Under the pieces are notes generated by a model. The model saw nothing but the letters and a program-made list of their open reading frames with translations, was not told the DNA's origin and searched no databases. The translations under genes were made by a program, and so were the position numbers. 48,032 nucleotides of DNA. Source: Bacteroidales bacterium (lineage in GTDB: Bacteria > Bacteroidota > Bacteroidia > Bacteroidales > PXBB01). Location: the NCBI GenBank assembly GCA_003565735.1, contig PXBB01000120.1, positions 1-48,032 of the forward strand, written 5' to 3'. This document shows positions 35,139 to 45,100 of this stretch, piece after piece (the first letter of the stretch is position 1; each line of letters begins with the position of its first letter).

Positions 35139-37400
35139 TTACATTAAATCAGCTTTATGGGCAGCTATCATAAGCTGGCCAAGTGCAATGCCCGCATCGT
35201 TGGTAGGGATTCTTTCATGAGAATAGACTGTAAAACCTTCCTGCCTAAGACCTATCTCTGTTTCAGTAAGGATGTATTTGTTCTGGAAGGAGCCTCCTGA
35301 CAGTACTATTTTTTTAATGCCACTTATTTTGCTGATTTTTTTTGCTTGGGTAATTATAATTCTGACGATAGTGTTATGAAATTTTGAAGCCATTGTACTT
35401 TGTGCAACATGAGATAATATATCTTGAATGATAGCGTCAAAAAGAGTTTTAAAATTAATAAGGTCTGAGGTTCCGAATGGATAAGAATCTTTTACTGATT
35501 TATCAATAATAGCTTCAAGACGCATAGGTGCTTCGGCATGGAATTTTGAAACGGGGCATACGTTTATCAATGCTGAGACGGCATCAAAAAGACGCCCTGC
35601 ACCACATGAGAGGGGGGTGTTGATTTTTTTATCGATAGCATGACACAACAGGTTGACTTCTTGACTGTTTAAAGTTTTAAGAAAAGGCATATCAAAATCC
35701 TGAAAGTCTTTACCATAGTATTTGTAAAGGTAAGAGATAGCCGTACGCCATGGCTCGTATGTGACTTTGTCGCCACCAGGCAGCGGAATATATTCGAAAT
35801 GTGTAATGCGGTCATAGTTCAAGAAATCACAAATCATAAACTCACTGCCCCAAATATGACCATCGTCGCCATAGCCGGTACCATCCAAAGCAATACCGAT
35901 CACTTTTTCGTTCACCTGGTGCTCTGCCATGCATGAAGCAATGTGTGCATGATGGTGTTGAATCTTGAGGTGCCGGATGCCTGTTTCTTCTGCGTAGCGC
36001 GTTGAAAAATAGTTGGGATGTTTATCACTGGCAACTATTTTTGGAACAAAACGAAAAAGGTGTTGGTAATGCCTGAGTGTTTCGGTATAAAACTCATAAG
36101 TTCCAAAGTTTTTGAGGTCTCCTATATGTTGACTTAATAAGACTTTATTTTCGCGTCCCAGAGCAAAAGAATTAGTTAGCTCAGCTCCGGTAGCCAGAAT
36201 GCCTTCAACATTTTTGTCAACTATAATGGGTGCCGGTGCATAACCTCTGGAACGGCGAAAAAGACGTTCCTTGCCATTAATTATACTAACAACTGAATCA
36301 TCATTACGGTTGTAAATATCTCTGTTGTATGTTAGCACAGCGTCACTGATTTTGCCAAGTTTTTCTATGGCTGTTTTATTGTCTGTGACAATTGGCTCGT
36401 CTGTTATGTTGCCACTTGTTAGTACAATGACAGGTGTTTGCAGTTTTTCGAATAAAAGATAGTGTACCGGCATATAGGGCAACATAACACCTAAAGTATT
36501 AAAGCCTTTTGCCACAGAAGCTGCTAATGATTGTCGTGTTTCCAGTAAAACAATAGGCCTGCGGAAAGATGTAAGGCTTTTTATTTCCTGTGAATTTAAA
36601 TAGGCATAATCTTTAACACTTTCAAGATTTTTAAACATAACAGCAAAAGGTTTGCTTTCTCTGTTCTTTTTATAGCGTAACTTCTTGACAGCTTCTTCGT
36701 TAAGAGCATCGCAAGCCATGAAAAAACCACCCATTCCTTTTACGGCAGCAATCTTACCCCCATCTAAAAGTTGTGCCAGAACACTTGTAATTTTTGCGAT
36801 GTTTGTTATAGTATCCTTTTTATGATGTAAGCTGTATATAGGGCCACAATTATTGCAGGCTATAGGTTGTGCATGAAAGCGACGGTCATGTATGTTTGTA
36901 TATTCTTGGTGGCAGTCGGGGCACATAGTAAAATCCTGCATAGTCGTTTGACCTCTGTCATAGGGCAAGTTTTTGATAATTGTAAAGCGTGGGCCGCAGT
37001 TGGTACAGTTTATAAAGGGGTAATTGATACGGTTAAACTGATGTTTCATATCGTACAGACAGTCTTCACATACAGCAATATCGGGGCTGATATCTGTAAT
37101 GCTGTCTGACATATTTTTACTTTTTATGATTTGAAATCCGGAAAAACTTTCGAGTGTTGTTATTTCAGATTTTACAGATTCAATGTAAGAAGCGGGAGGG
37201 GCTTGCTCTTTAAGAGATTTTATAAAAGCGGACAGTTGCTCTTCATCAGAATTTATCTTTATAAAAACACCATCATTACGGTTTTCTACGGACCCTTCCA
37301 ACTTCAAGAAAGTGGCTATACGGTAAACAAATGGTCTAAACCCAACGCCCTGCACAAGCCCTTTTACCCTGATAATATATGTGTTTATTTTTTTTGCCAT
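35139..37400 (-). CDS. hypF: Carbamoyltransferase HypF
   Basis: 753 residues from the ATG at 37400 (MAKKINTY); a TTG at 37424 would add eight residues and is less likely. Domains in order: acylphosphatase (about 5-95, VQGVGFRP), two zinc fingers (about 105-180, CxxC pairs), a YrdC-like domain (about 195-380) and a Kae1-like domain (about 395-745, HHHAHIASCMAEH near 480). HypF uses carbamoyl phosphate and ATP to carbamoylate the HypE cysteine. It is the first gene of the hyp/nik region. All four domains are complete. Confidence 0.96.
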   Translation of the reverse strand: MAKKINTYIIRVKGLVQGVGFRPFVYRIATFLKLEGSVENRNDGVFIKINSDEEQLSAFIKSLKEQAPPASYIESVKSEITTLESFSGFQIIKSKNMSDSITDISPDIAVCEDCLYDMKHQFNRINYPFINCTNCGPRFTIIKNLPYDRGQTTMQDFTMCPDCHQEYTNIHDRRFHAQPIACNNCGPIYSLHHKKDTITNIAKITSVLAQLLDGGKIAAVKGMGGFFMACDALNEEAVKKLRYKKNRESKPFAVMFKNLESVKDYAYLNSQEIKSLTSFRRPIVLLETRQSLAASVAKGFNTLGVMLPYMPVHYLLFEKLQTPVIVLTSGNITDEPIVTDNKTAIEKLGKISDAVLTYNRDIYNRNDDSVVSIINGKERLFRRSRGYAPAPIIVDKNVEGILATGAELTNSFALGRENKVLLSQHIGDLKNFGTYEFYTETLRHYQHLFRFVPKIVASDKHPNYFSTRYAEETGIRHLKIQHHHAHIASCMAEHQVNEKVIGIALDGTGYGDDGHIWGSEFMICDFLNYDRITHFEYIPLPGGDKVTYEPWRTAISYLYKYYGKDFQDFDMPFLKTLNSQEVNLLCHAIDKKINTPLSCGAGRLFDAVSALINVCPVSKFHAEAPMRLEAIIDKSVKDSYPFGTSDLINFKTLFDAIIQDILSHVAQSTMASKFHNTIVRIIITQAKKISKISGIKKIVLSGGSFQNKYILTETEIGLRQEGFTVYSHERIPTNDAGIALGQLMIAAHKADLM

Positions 37401-37741
37401 AAGGCTGTTATTTGTTTGTTCCAAAAAATCTTCTTACTACAGCATTTGCTAATAATGTTTACCAATTTCACTATGCTTGCTTACAGCTTGGATTATTGCA
37501 AATATTTCTGCAAAGCTGGAGCCGTTCATTTTATGAAAATGAAACGCTTCTTACCTGAAAAAATTACAAACATAATCCCATGCGATTTTTCTTTGATTAC
37601 AGTTGTGCAAAGATATAATAACTTTGCCTTAAGGGGGATAAAATGCCTGAAATTGCATTATGCTCCATGTAGCAAACTAATGTGTTTAGCTTTTTCTTTG
37701 TCCCATATACTGAAAAGCTTATGTTGTAAAAAATCAGAACG
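37401..37741. other. Intergenic region before hypF, 341 bp
   Basis: Lies between hypF and the FkbM-like gene. It must contain the hypF promoter. TATCTTTG on the minus strand (37615-37608) matches TAnnTTTG but would leave a leader of about 190 bases. No hairpin, RNA gene or convincing reading frame was found. Confidence 0.45.
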
Positions 37742-38602
37742 CTATGTGCTTTTGACGTATGTAAGGTTTTTAATTTCATCAAAAACTTTGCTGCTTTCTT
37801 TGACGGAGGGGTGCTTGAGAACAGACTCAACGCTTACTTCGGGGATGAGCTCATCGCCAATGCCATTTCTAATAAATATAAAATTGAACCCCAGCTCATT
37901 GGCTCCTACAAGACGGTAGCCTTTCTTTTTGGCTAAATTGACCATGGCCACCGGCGATGCTCCATGATACGCAGGGTGTTTTTCAGAATTGTCAATCTGT
38001 ATCTCGTATGGAACTATGATATCATTCAATCCGAATTCATTATGGGTTTCAATTATTACCACTTTAGGTTCTGCTACTGTTAATGCATCCCATATCCAAT
38101 AGTCGTTGCCGTCTATGTCGATAGATAAAAGACCAATTGTTCCTTCATAACCATTTTCCTTGATTATGGTGTTGATATTTTCGGGGCTTACTGCCTGGTT
38201 AACAAATTTTGGCTTGTATTGCCAGGGGTTAGGATGTTTGCTATAAAATTTTTCACCACGTTTGATGCTCCATTTGTCAGAGTCGATAAATAAGCCGTGC
38301 CAATCAAAATTAAAAAAAAGGTTGGCGCAGTTGCTGTTAACGCCATCGTTGGATCCAATCTCAATAAATTTTTTATTATCCATTCCTATGACTGAGAAAA
38401 TGAAAAGCAGTAAGCCGTCTTCTTCAAATTGAGAAAAAACTTTAAAACCTGTTTCTGAAAGTTTAGGTAAGGTTTTATGATGTGCGCAATCGCGGTAATA
38501 GTGGTACATTTGACGCTGGGCAATTTGTATGGCCGGATTGAATTTATGCCGTACTCTAGGATACAGCAGCCAGTCTTTTAAAATTCTTCTTAAGAAATTC
38601 AT
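37742..38602 (-). CDS. FkbM-like SAM-dependent methyltransferase
   Basis: 286 residues. A Rossmann-type SAM site is visible in KFIEIGSNDGVNSNCANLF near 92-110, followed by GLLSIDIDGNDYWIW near 168-182 and VVIIETHNEF near 192. This arrangement matches FkbM-type methyltransferases, which often methylate sugars or surface glycans. There is no signal peptide. It follows the YfhO-like gene, so a glycan-related target is a reasonable inference, but the acceptor is unknown. Confidence 0.7.
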   Translation of the reverse strand: MNFLRRILKDWLLYPRVRHKFNPAIQIAQRQMYHYYRDCAHHKTLPKLSETGFKVFSQFEEDGLLLFIFSVIGMDNKKFIEIGSNDGVNSNCANLFFNFDWHGLFIDSDKWSIKRGEKFYSKHPNPWQYKPKFVNQAVSPENINTIIKENGYEGTIGLLSIDIDGNDYWIWDALTVAEPKVVIIETHNEFGLNDIIVPYEIQIDNSEKHPAYHGASPVAMVNLAKKKGYRLVGANELGFNFIFIRNGIGDELIPEVSVESVLKHPSVKESSKVFDEIKNLTYVKST

Positions 38603-38663
38603 ATGTGGTTTATTTTGATATCATAAAGTGCTTTAGCTGGTTTATCGTGTCTGTAGCTTATTG

Positions 38664-38671
38664 CAAAGATA
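38664..38671 (-). promoter_or_regulatory. Predicted -7 element of the FkbM-like gene
   Basis: TATCTTTG on the minus strand, 61 bases before the ATG and inside the 74-base gap after the YfhO-like gene. No -33 box seen. Confidence 0.35.
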
Positions 38672-38676
38672 TTTAT

Positions 38677-40839
38677 TTATCGTGTTTTCTTTATTTTTTT
38701 GAATAAAAACTTATACAGTAAAAATATGATGATAACAAAGAGGCTTAATGAGGATATTTTGAAGCTCTTTACTACGTATGGTTTTTCGAATGAAAAAACC
38801 ACCAAATTTTCACCTTTAGGCACCATTGTGCCCATCATTGACACATTAGTTTTTATCAGAGGCACTTCTTTGTTGTTCACAAAAACCTGCCAGCCCCTGT
38901 AATAGTTCTGTACAAATACCAGCATTTGTAAGCTATTGGTATTGGTTTTAACAATAACTTCGGTGGGCTTGAAACTGACAACTTCTAAATGCCCTCCGGT
39001 TGCTTTTTCTTCTTCTATGTCCGGTAAGGTATAGGCGGCAATAGGAATGAACGCATCTTTTTTGCAAAACATCTTTTCATAACTTCCCATTGGAGCTACC
39101 TGATGTGTTAAGAACAAGTGTGGTTTTTTTATGGTTTTGTTTAGTAAGTCAGGATAGTTGACAAGTAAATCGTTGTAATTGTTTAAGATGAGCGAAGTAA
39201 AAGCATCTTTGGAGATGACTTTGTGGAAGTTTGACATATTACGCCAAAAAGGGCCGTAGCTAAATGCTGCATCATTATGGTCTTTAATTGGTTGCAGCTT
39301 GGGGCTGTCAAAGCCTTTGACAAACTCGGCTTTGTGGTGTGCATACACATCTTTTTGCTTAAACTTTTTTTCGTACACTGTATATGGTGCATTTAGGTGG
39401 ACGGCTAAAAGCATCTCGAAAATGAGTAGAACACTGACAGCATAAACAGCATGAGTCCTTTTTTTAACGAAAAATAAAATTAATAAAAGAGCCGTCATAA
39501 CACATATCTGTATAAAAGACTGAAAGGCTATGTGTTGCATGCGATAAGTATCTGAAGCAAAATTAAAAGGTGCATGTTGTATAAAATTTCTTATTTCAAG
39601 GTAAGTGGTGGTACGTGCATAAATAATAACAGCTACAAAAAGTATTACAAAGGAAAGTGCTATGTAACGCAGCTTTTTGGAGCTGCTTTGGTAATGCTGC
39701 AAAAAGTATTCGATGGCGTAAGCAGAAAAAACGATAAAGCCAAAGACAGTATAAAGTCTTAAAACAGAGGGGAAGCGAAACATATTCATAAATGGGATGT
39801 GGTCGTATAAGAATTGACGCAGAGGCAAGTAATCTCCCATAGCAATCAGCATAAAAACGATGCCTAATAATAAAAATAGCATGCGTTCTCGGCGAAAACG
39901 GATTAAAAAACCAAAAATAAAAAACCCGAGAATTACAATCCCTATATAGGCATTGGACATAGACATGTCCGTATTGTAAAAAGCCATATCGTTGATGGAG
40001 GCATAAGGCAATAAAAATGAAATGGCACTTTGTGGTGAAAAGGGGTTCAGCATAGTGGCATCAAGCGAAACGCCGGCTGTACGCGTGATTTCCTGAGCGA
40101 TGTCTGAAATGGATACGATAACCACAGCACAAATACTGATAGTAAAGACCAGTAATAGCAGGCTGTTTTTCAGGAAATGCTTGAGCCTTTTTATTTGATT
40201 TTGTTTTATCAGTTTTATAATCATTAATATCGTAAGGACTGATAACAAGTAAAAAGTGATGATTATGTAGGTAGGATAACCGCCTGAAACAAACAGAAAT
40301 ATAAACAAAGCTAAAAGAATAACATCTGATAGTTTGCCATTTTTGTAAATGTTTATATACCAAGCTGTTATATAAGGGAGCCAAGTGGCACCAGCAATAA
40401 GTGTGAAATGTTGCGCATGGGCGGTAAAAAATCCTGATAACATATATGCACAACCCATCAGAAAAGAAGTGTGTAAGGATAGTCTTAAGCTTTTTCCCAG
40501 AAAGAACATGCCCAGACCTGCTGCAAAAATATGTAATACAAACTCTGCTGAGAGCGTATAAATATTATATCCAAAAAAATAACCTATAACCCAAACAGGC
40601 AAATACCAGCTGGCCCCACTTTGAATATCAGCAAAGAGGGGATACCCCAGCCCCTGATAAGGATTCCATAGGGGGAGCATACCATGCTGCAAGTGCTCTG
40701 CCACTATAAAACGCCATGGATAAGAACAATCTATCATGTCATATTTCAGGGGATACTGTAAAAAAGCAACTTGCCAAAAACTCAGAATAGCAATAACAAA
40801 TAATAATAAGATGTAAAGCCGTTCAGAAAAAAGTTTCAT
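38677..40839 (-). CDS. YfhO-family multi-pass membrane protein
   Basis: 720 residues with about 12-13 membrane segments, a large soluble domain near the C-terminus (about 490-690) and a final helix. The early motif DMIDCSYPWRFI and LWNPYQGLGYPLFADIQSG (about 34-75) is typical of YfhO-like GT-C-type glycosyltransferases, which decorate lipid-linked glycans or teichoic acids in other bacteria. It lies 31 bases after rlmB, probably in the same transcript, and upstream of the FkbM-like methyltransferase. The sugar and acceptor are unknown. Confidence 0.78.
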   Translation of the reverse strand: MKLFSERLYILLLFVIAILSFWQVAFLQYPLKYDMIDCSYPWRFIVAEHLQHGMLPLWNPYQGLGYPLFADIQSGASWYLPVWVIGYFFGYNIYTLSAEFVLHIFAAGLGMFFLGKSLRLSLHTSFLMGCAYMLSGFFTAHAQHFTLIAGATWLPYITAWYINIYKNGKLSDVILLALFIFLFVSGGYPTYIIITFYLLSVLTILMIIKLIKQNQIKRLKHFLKNSLLLLVFTISICAVVIVSISDIAQEITRTAGVSLDATMLNPFSPQSAISFLLPYASINDMAFYNTDMSMSNAYIGIVILGFFIFGFLIRFRRERMLFLLLGIVFMLIAMGDYLPLRQFLYDHIPFMNMFRFPSVLRLYTVFGFIVFSAYAIEYFLQHYQSSSKKLRYIALSFVILFVAVIIYARTTTYLEIRNFIQHAPFNFASDTYRMQHIAFQSFIQICVMTALLLILFFVKKRTHAVYAVSVLLIFEMLLAVHLNAPYTVYEKKFKQKDVYAHHKAEFVKGFDSPKLQPIKDHNDAAFSYGPFWRNMSNFHKVISKDAFTSLILNNYNDLLVNYPDLLNKTIKKPHLFLTHQVAPMGSYEKMFCKKDAFIPIAAYTLPDIEEEKATGGHLEVVSFKPTEVIVKTNTNSLQMLVFVQNYYRGWQVFVNNKEVPLIKTNVSMMGTMVPKGENLVVFSFEKPYVVKSFKISSLSLFVIIIFLLYKFLFKKIKKTR

Positions 40840-40870
40840 AAGTAAACATTTGGGGTAAGCTTATGTTTTT

Positions 40871-41608
40871 TCAATAGTTTCTTTGTCTGACAGCCTCGAA
40901 GAGGGCAACACCTGCTGCTACCGAAGCATTTAGCGAACTTAATTGACCCATTAATGGGATGCTTGCTACAATATCAGCTTTTGCAATTAAATCGGGTGTT
41001 ATACCGCGCTCTTCATTACCCAGAATAATTGCTGTGGGAAATTTTAAATTGGTTTTATAGATAGTTTCCGTTGTTTTTTCTGTACATGCTATAATTTGCA
41101 GTCCGTTTTTTTTAAGTATTTCAATGGTTTTAATAAGATTAGTGCTGCGACAAATATTTACTGTATGTAGGGCTCCTGAGGAAGTTTTAACAGCGTCCGC
41201 ATTAATTTGTGCTGTGTTTTTAACAGGTATTATAATCGCATGTACCCCGGCGCATTCAGCAGTACGTGCTATGGCTCCAAAATTGCGAACATCGGTAATG
41301 CCATCCAAAATAAGCAGGAGTGGCAAATCGCCACTTTCATAAACCATTGGCAGTACCTGTTCTATATCCTGATAGGTCACAGCAGACATAAAACACAAAA
41401 CACCCTGGTGGTTCTTTTTTGTTATACGGTTTATTTTTTCAACCGGAACAAACTGAAGGGGGATGTGGTGTGCATGAGCTTCCTTTATAAGGTTAGCTAC
41501 CAATTGATTACGTAAGTCTTTGCGAATAAGTATTTTGTCAACTTGTTTGCCACTTTTTATGGCTTCAACTACAGGGTGTATTCCAAATATGATATCTGCT
41601 TTTTTCAA
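40871..41608 (-). CDS. rlmB: 23S rRNA (guanosine-2'-O)-methyltransferase RlmB (TrmH family)
   Basis: 245 residues. An N-terminal substrate-binding domain (FGIHPVVEAIKSG near 8-20) precedes the SPOUT fold with LILDGITDVRNFGAIARTAE near 98-117, ILGNEERGI near 194 and IPLMGQLSSLNASVAAGVALFE near 215. RlmB methylates the ribose of G2251 in 23S rRNA. The start is TTG at 41608; no ATG fits the expected N-terminus. Two minus-strand TAnnTTTG matches lie 31-46 bases upstream (41654-41639). Confidence 0.92.
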   Translation of the reverse strand: MKKADIIFGIHPVVEAIKSGKQVDKILIRKDLRNQLVANLIKEAHAHHIPLQFVPVEKINRITKKNHQGVLCFMSAVTYQDIEQVLPMVYESGDLPLLLILDGITDVRNFGAIARTAECAGVHAIIIPVKNTAQINADAVKTSSGALHTVNICRSTNLIKTIEILKKNGLQIIACTEKTTETIYKTNLKFPTAIILGNEERGITPDLIAKADIVASIPLMGQLSSLNASVAAGVALFEAVRQRNY

Positions 41609-41826
41609 TGGATTTTTGTCTTATGGTATTAGTGATTACAAAAATACAAAATTAATACCGACCGGGAATATGTTTTTTTTATGTTCTAAAAAAGATTTTT
41701 TTGGATTCTATTGGCATACACAAGAAGATACCGAAACCAACTGACTGATATCATTTGCTGTTAGTCTCCAATTATATGCTTATGCACAGACCTGGTCGAG
41801 AAAAGGATGTTGTAAAACGCTGTAGC

Positions 41827-42120
41827 TTAGTCTTTTAATAAATAATGAAAAGAAGTCGTGACATCTTTCATAAAATCAATACAGTCTTTATGAGCTACGG
41901 GTCTTTCCACATCAAAATGTTTTGTTAGCTCATCTACAATAGCCTCTATGTTGTCTTTATTGTCAATATTGTCCCAAATAAATGTGCCTACCTCATTGAG
42001 TGTAAACATTTCTTTCATGTCAATAACATCGTTTACAAGGGGGATGATAACCATTTCGCCATCAATTTTCTTGCACACGGTTTGTTTTTTAATCTCCTGT
42101 ATTTTTTTCAGATTATCCAT
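41827..42120 (-). CDS. PqqD-like protein (RiPP recognition element), stand-alone
   Basis: 97 residues with the PqqD fold signature: IPLVNDVIDMKEMFTLNEVGTFIWDNI (about 26-52) and a helical tail (IVDELTKHFDV). PqqD-type domains bind leader peptides and present them to radical SAM enzymes that modify ribosomal peptides. No radical SAM gene, precursor or transporter is adjacent: rlmB lies downstream and a giant T9SS protein upstream. A 16-base-pair perfect hairpin ends 12 bases before its ATG. The client peptide is unknown; the protein may serve enzymes elsewhere or a different role. Confidence 0.8.
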   Translation of the reverse strand: MDNLKKIQEIKKQTVCKKIDGEMVIIPLVNDVIDMKEMFTLNEVGTFIWDNIDNKDNIEAIVDELTKHFDVERPVAHKDCIDFMKDVTTSFHYLLKD

Positions 42121-42132
42121 GTCTTTTTAAAG

Positions 42133-42167
42133 GTCCATATGCGGGCGCTTTGCGCCCGCATATGGAC
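42133..42167 (-). terminator. Perfect GC-rich hairpin between the T9SS protein gene and the PqqD-like gene
   Basis: Arms of 16 bases (42133-42148 and 42152-42167) are perfectly complementary, with a three-base loop. On the minus strand it follows the T9SS gene stop by 13 bases and is followed by only CTTTAAAAAG, a weak T-run. A terminator, an mRNA-stabilising stem or an attenuator for pqqD are all possible. Confidence 0.6.
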
Positions 42168-42180
42168 TTGTCATTTTTTA

Positions 42181-45100
42181 TCAGTTAATAATAATTCTTT
42201 GCGAAGCTGTTCCGTTATTTTCCGTTATACGCACGATGTATTGACCGGCAGAAAGTGGGGTGCTTATTTTGTTGAAGTTGCTTTCAGGTAATTTTATTGT
42301 GAAAACCTTTTGTCCCATCATGTTATAAACATCCATATGGGCATTTTCGCCTGTGTTGATTACATAAATATCATTTTTATAGGCGTAAATACTCATATCG
42401 TTTAATATATTTATATCGTGGTTTTGGGTGCTTAGAGGGTTGAAGTGGACAAGGAATCTGTTTGCAGTGGTTCCGGCGTCGGCGTTAAATGTGTAGGAAT
42501 TATGCTGGCGCAGGTCAACTACAGTGCTGTCGTAAAGGTCTTCGAGGTAAATATCAATACTAGAATCAAATGAACTTATACCGCTAACATTAATCGTATG
42601 TTGCCCGGCGTGCTCAGTATCAAAGCCCTTAACAACTGTGACCTGACTTACTAATGGTGGCAAGCTGTTAATAGCAAGTTCCTGATTGTTAGATAAGATA
42701 GAATACAGCTGGGGGTGTTCTTGATTTAAAGAAAACATCTTAAATGCATCATAGAGGCCATCGTACAGGTCGGTGGCTGAAGGTAGGAAGCGTATAATGC
42801 TTTCATCTGTATGGCCGCTACGTTCTACAAAAAGATGTAGTGCAGGATTGTTTTTCATTTTAAGCAAATGATTATCGCCCTGATTAACGCGTGCTTGATT
42901 TTCGAAAGTAATGGCAGCGTTATCTTGCCCCAGAGAAACCTGCACCCAAAAGGCTTGCATAGCTGGTATGTATCTGGACCCACCGGCAGAGGAACCACCG
43001 GCATTATCATCAATATAATATTCTACGCCACCATCAGCCTTTCTGAAGGAGACAGCTGCATCGAGGTTTGTTTTTGTTATTCCGGCAGACAACCAGTCAA
43101 TAGGAGAGGGGTAGGGGTTGCCAACCAGGTTCCATCCATAATTATTACCGGAATGGGTGGTGGTGGTTCTTACCAGGTTATTATTAGTGATGATTCCTGT
43201 ATTTGGTGCGCCTTCAAAGGGAATTGTATGGTCTGCACCCAGTGTATTAAAGCGCGTTACATAGCCTTTAGCAAGGGTCAAAGTTCCTGCAGTATTTTGC
43301 ACATCTATCCATAATCCATTGCCATCGGTGTCAATACCATAATGGTAAAGGCCGTCGGCATCATCGAATAAATTATGGTCGGCATCTGAAATAGGTGCGG
43401 CAAAATACCAGCCTGTGGTTGTGATGTTTGGTAAGAACTTTTGAACTGTTAAATCACCGGTAATATTCAACGTGCCATTGTCAATAAGAGAGCCTGTACC
43501 ATTAGCGTCCGAGAGTATGGTAAAGTTACCGTTAACGTTTAGGGTTCCGGAGCTTTCGATTTCAAGGTGCGCACCAGGCATTACAAAGACGTTGTCGAAG
43601 CTTTCTGTTGAAGTAATATGTGTGACTCCGGAGAAAAACTTGCCATTAGCTGCAACGCGAATATCATGAATTTTTATGGCAGCCGAAGGATTTGCAAGCC
43701 TTATTTGTGTAGGTGTATTCAAGTTAATATAGTGGTCAAATGTTGTACCTGTGGTGCCTATACCTGCGATAGTCGTCTGGAGTACCCATGTTGTGCCATC
43801 ATACACTTCGATGTCAACAGATCTGTTAGCCCCAAAAGCAGAAGCCGTAAATTCTATAAAAGAAACGGAAGGGACTGAGGGGAGCTCGATAATTCCATCA
43901 GTGCCACTCATTTGGACATTTCCAACTGTTCCATCACCTGAAGCAGAGCCTCCCGGGCTTACCTGACACTGTGTTAAGTTAACAACCCCTGTATCGGTGC
44001 CAACAGTAATGTTCTGAGAATAATTGCCATAACCGCTTTGTGATGTCCATGAACTGATGTCTTCGTAGATATAGAAATAAGGCAGTACATCAGTTTCGGC
44101 TTGGGCTGTTGGTTCACCTCCAATCTTGTAGTCAATAGCCAGTCCACTATTTGTATAAGGCCATATGGCAAAGTTGTAGGTTGTTTCGGGATTTAAGCCT
44201 GTAAAGACAGCCTCTTCCACCCCAAAGGCAATATTTAAAACAAGTGTCGAATCAGCCTCTTCGATACCATCTACAGGAGCTGTAGGCGTGTCGGGGTGTT
44301 CTGCTGCTTTAACCAGATAGGCTGTTGGAAGAATCGTTCCTATAGCGTCATCCCAGCTTACTGTTATGCTGTTGTGCGAGTTTGTAGCAGCAGTAAAGTT
44401 TGTCACATGATTGTCGGGTTCGGATAGAATCTCATAGATGTTAACATCATCAATACGCCATAATCTGAAATCAGTATCAAAATGATATTTAAAACCCAGC
44501 CATATAGTAGCATTGGTGTCGGGGAGTGTTATTTCGCCTGAGCCGGCCCAGGTATAACTGCCGGATGTGGGCTTATCGAAAGGTATTTCTGTCCATGTGA
44601 AAGCTGTTACAGGACCGACACCCGGATAATCGGTTGAGTAGTAGAGTTTTAGATAATTGTCGGCATCCTCAGTACCCCAATTGTAAGCAGTATTGAATTC
44701 AAGTATGACAGAATCGTTGTTTAGAACAATGCCGGGTAAAATAAGCCAGTGTTCTTCGAGTTCAGTAGAGCCATGACCATTTATTTGAGCAAAGCCGTTT
44801 CCACCAAAAGATGCGTGTGCCCATTCTGTATGACTTCCTGATACGCTAAAAGTATAGCAATCGCCCAGGTCACTATCAAAGGTTTCTGCGTAGGGCAATG
44901 TTGCTATGACGGGAGTTAAAACTTCACCACTACATGTTATGGTGCGGTTTGTTGCTCCGGCAGATGATGCTGTGATGGTTTCATTATCGTAAATGCCGCC
45001 GGCCAAACCTTCTTTAAGGCGGACATAAATGGTTGTTGGGTTTACGGTTCCACCGGTTTCTGACAATATTATAGGGTCAGTTGCAGTAAAAGCGGCGCCG

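Noticed and set aside
37131-37919. 262-codon plus-strand frame spanning the hypF start and the next gene
   Set aside because: It overlaps two well supported minus-strand genes and has no domain.
41609-41826. Possible RiPP precursor peptide next to the PqqD-like gene
   Set aside because: Only frames of about 12 and 22 codons are present, without a leader or core pattern; not supportable by eye.
42868-43314. 148-codon plus-strand frame inside the giant T9SS gene
   Set aside because: Antisense shadow of a beta-rich coding region with a clear signal peptide and sorting domain on the other strand.
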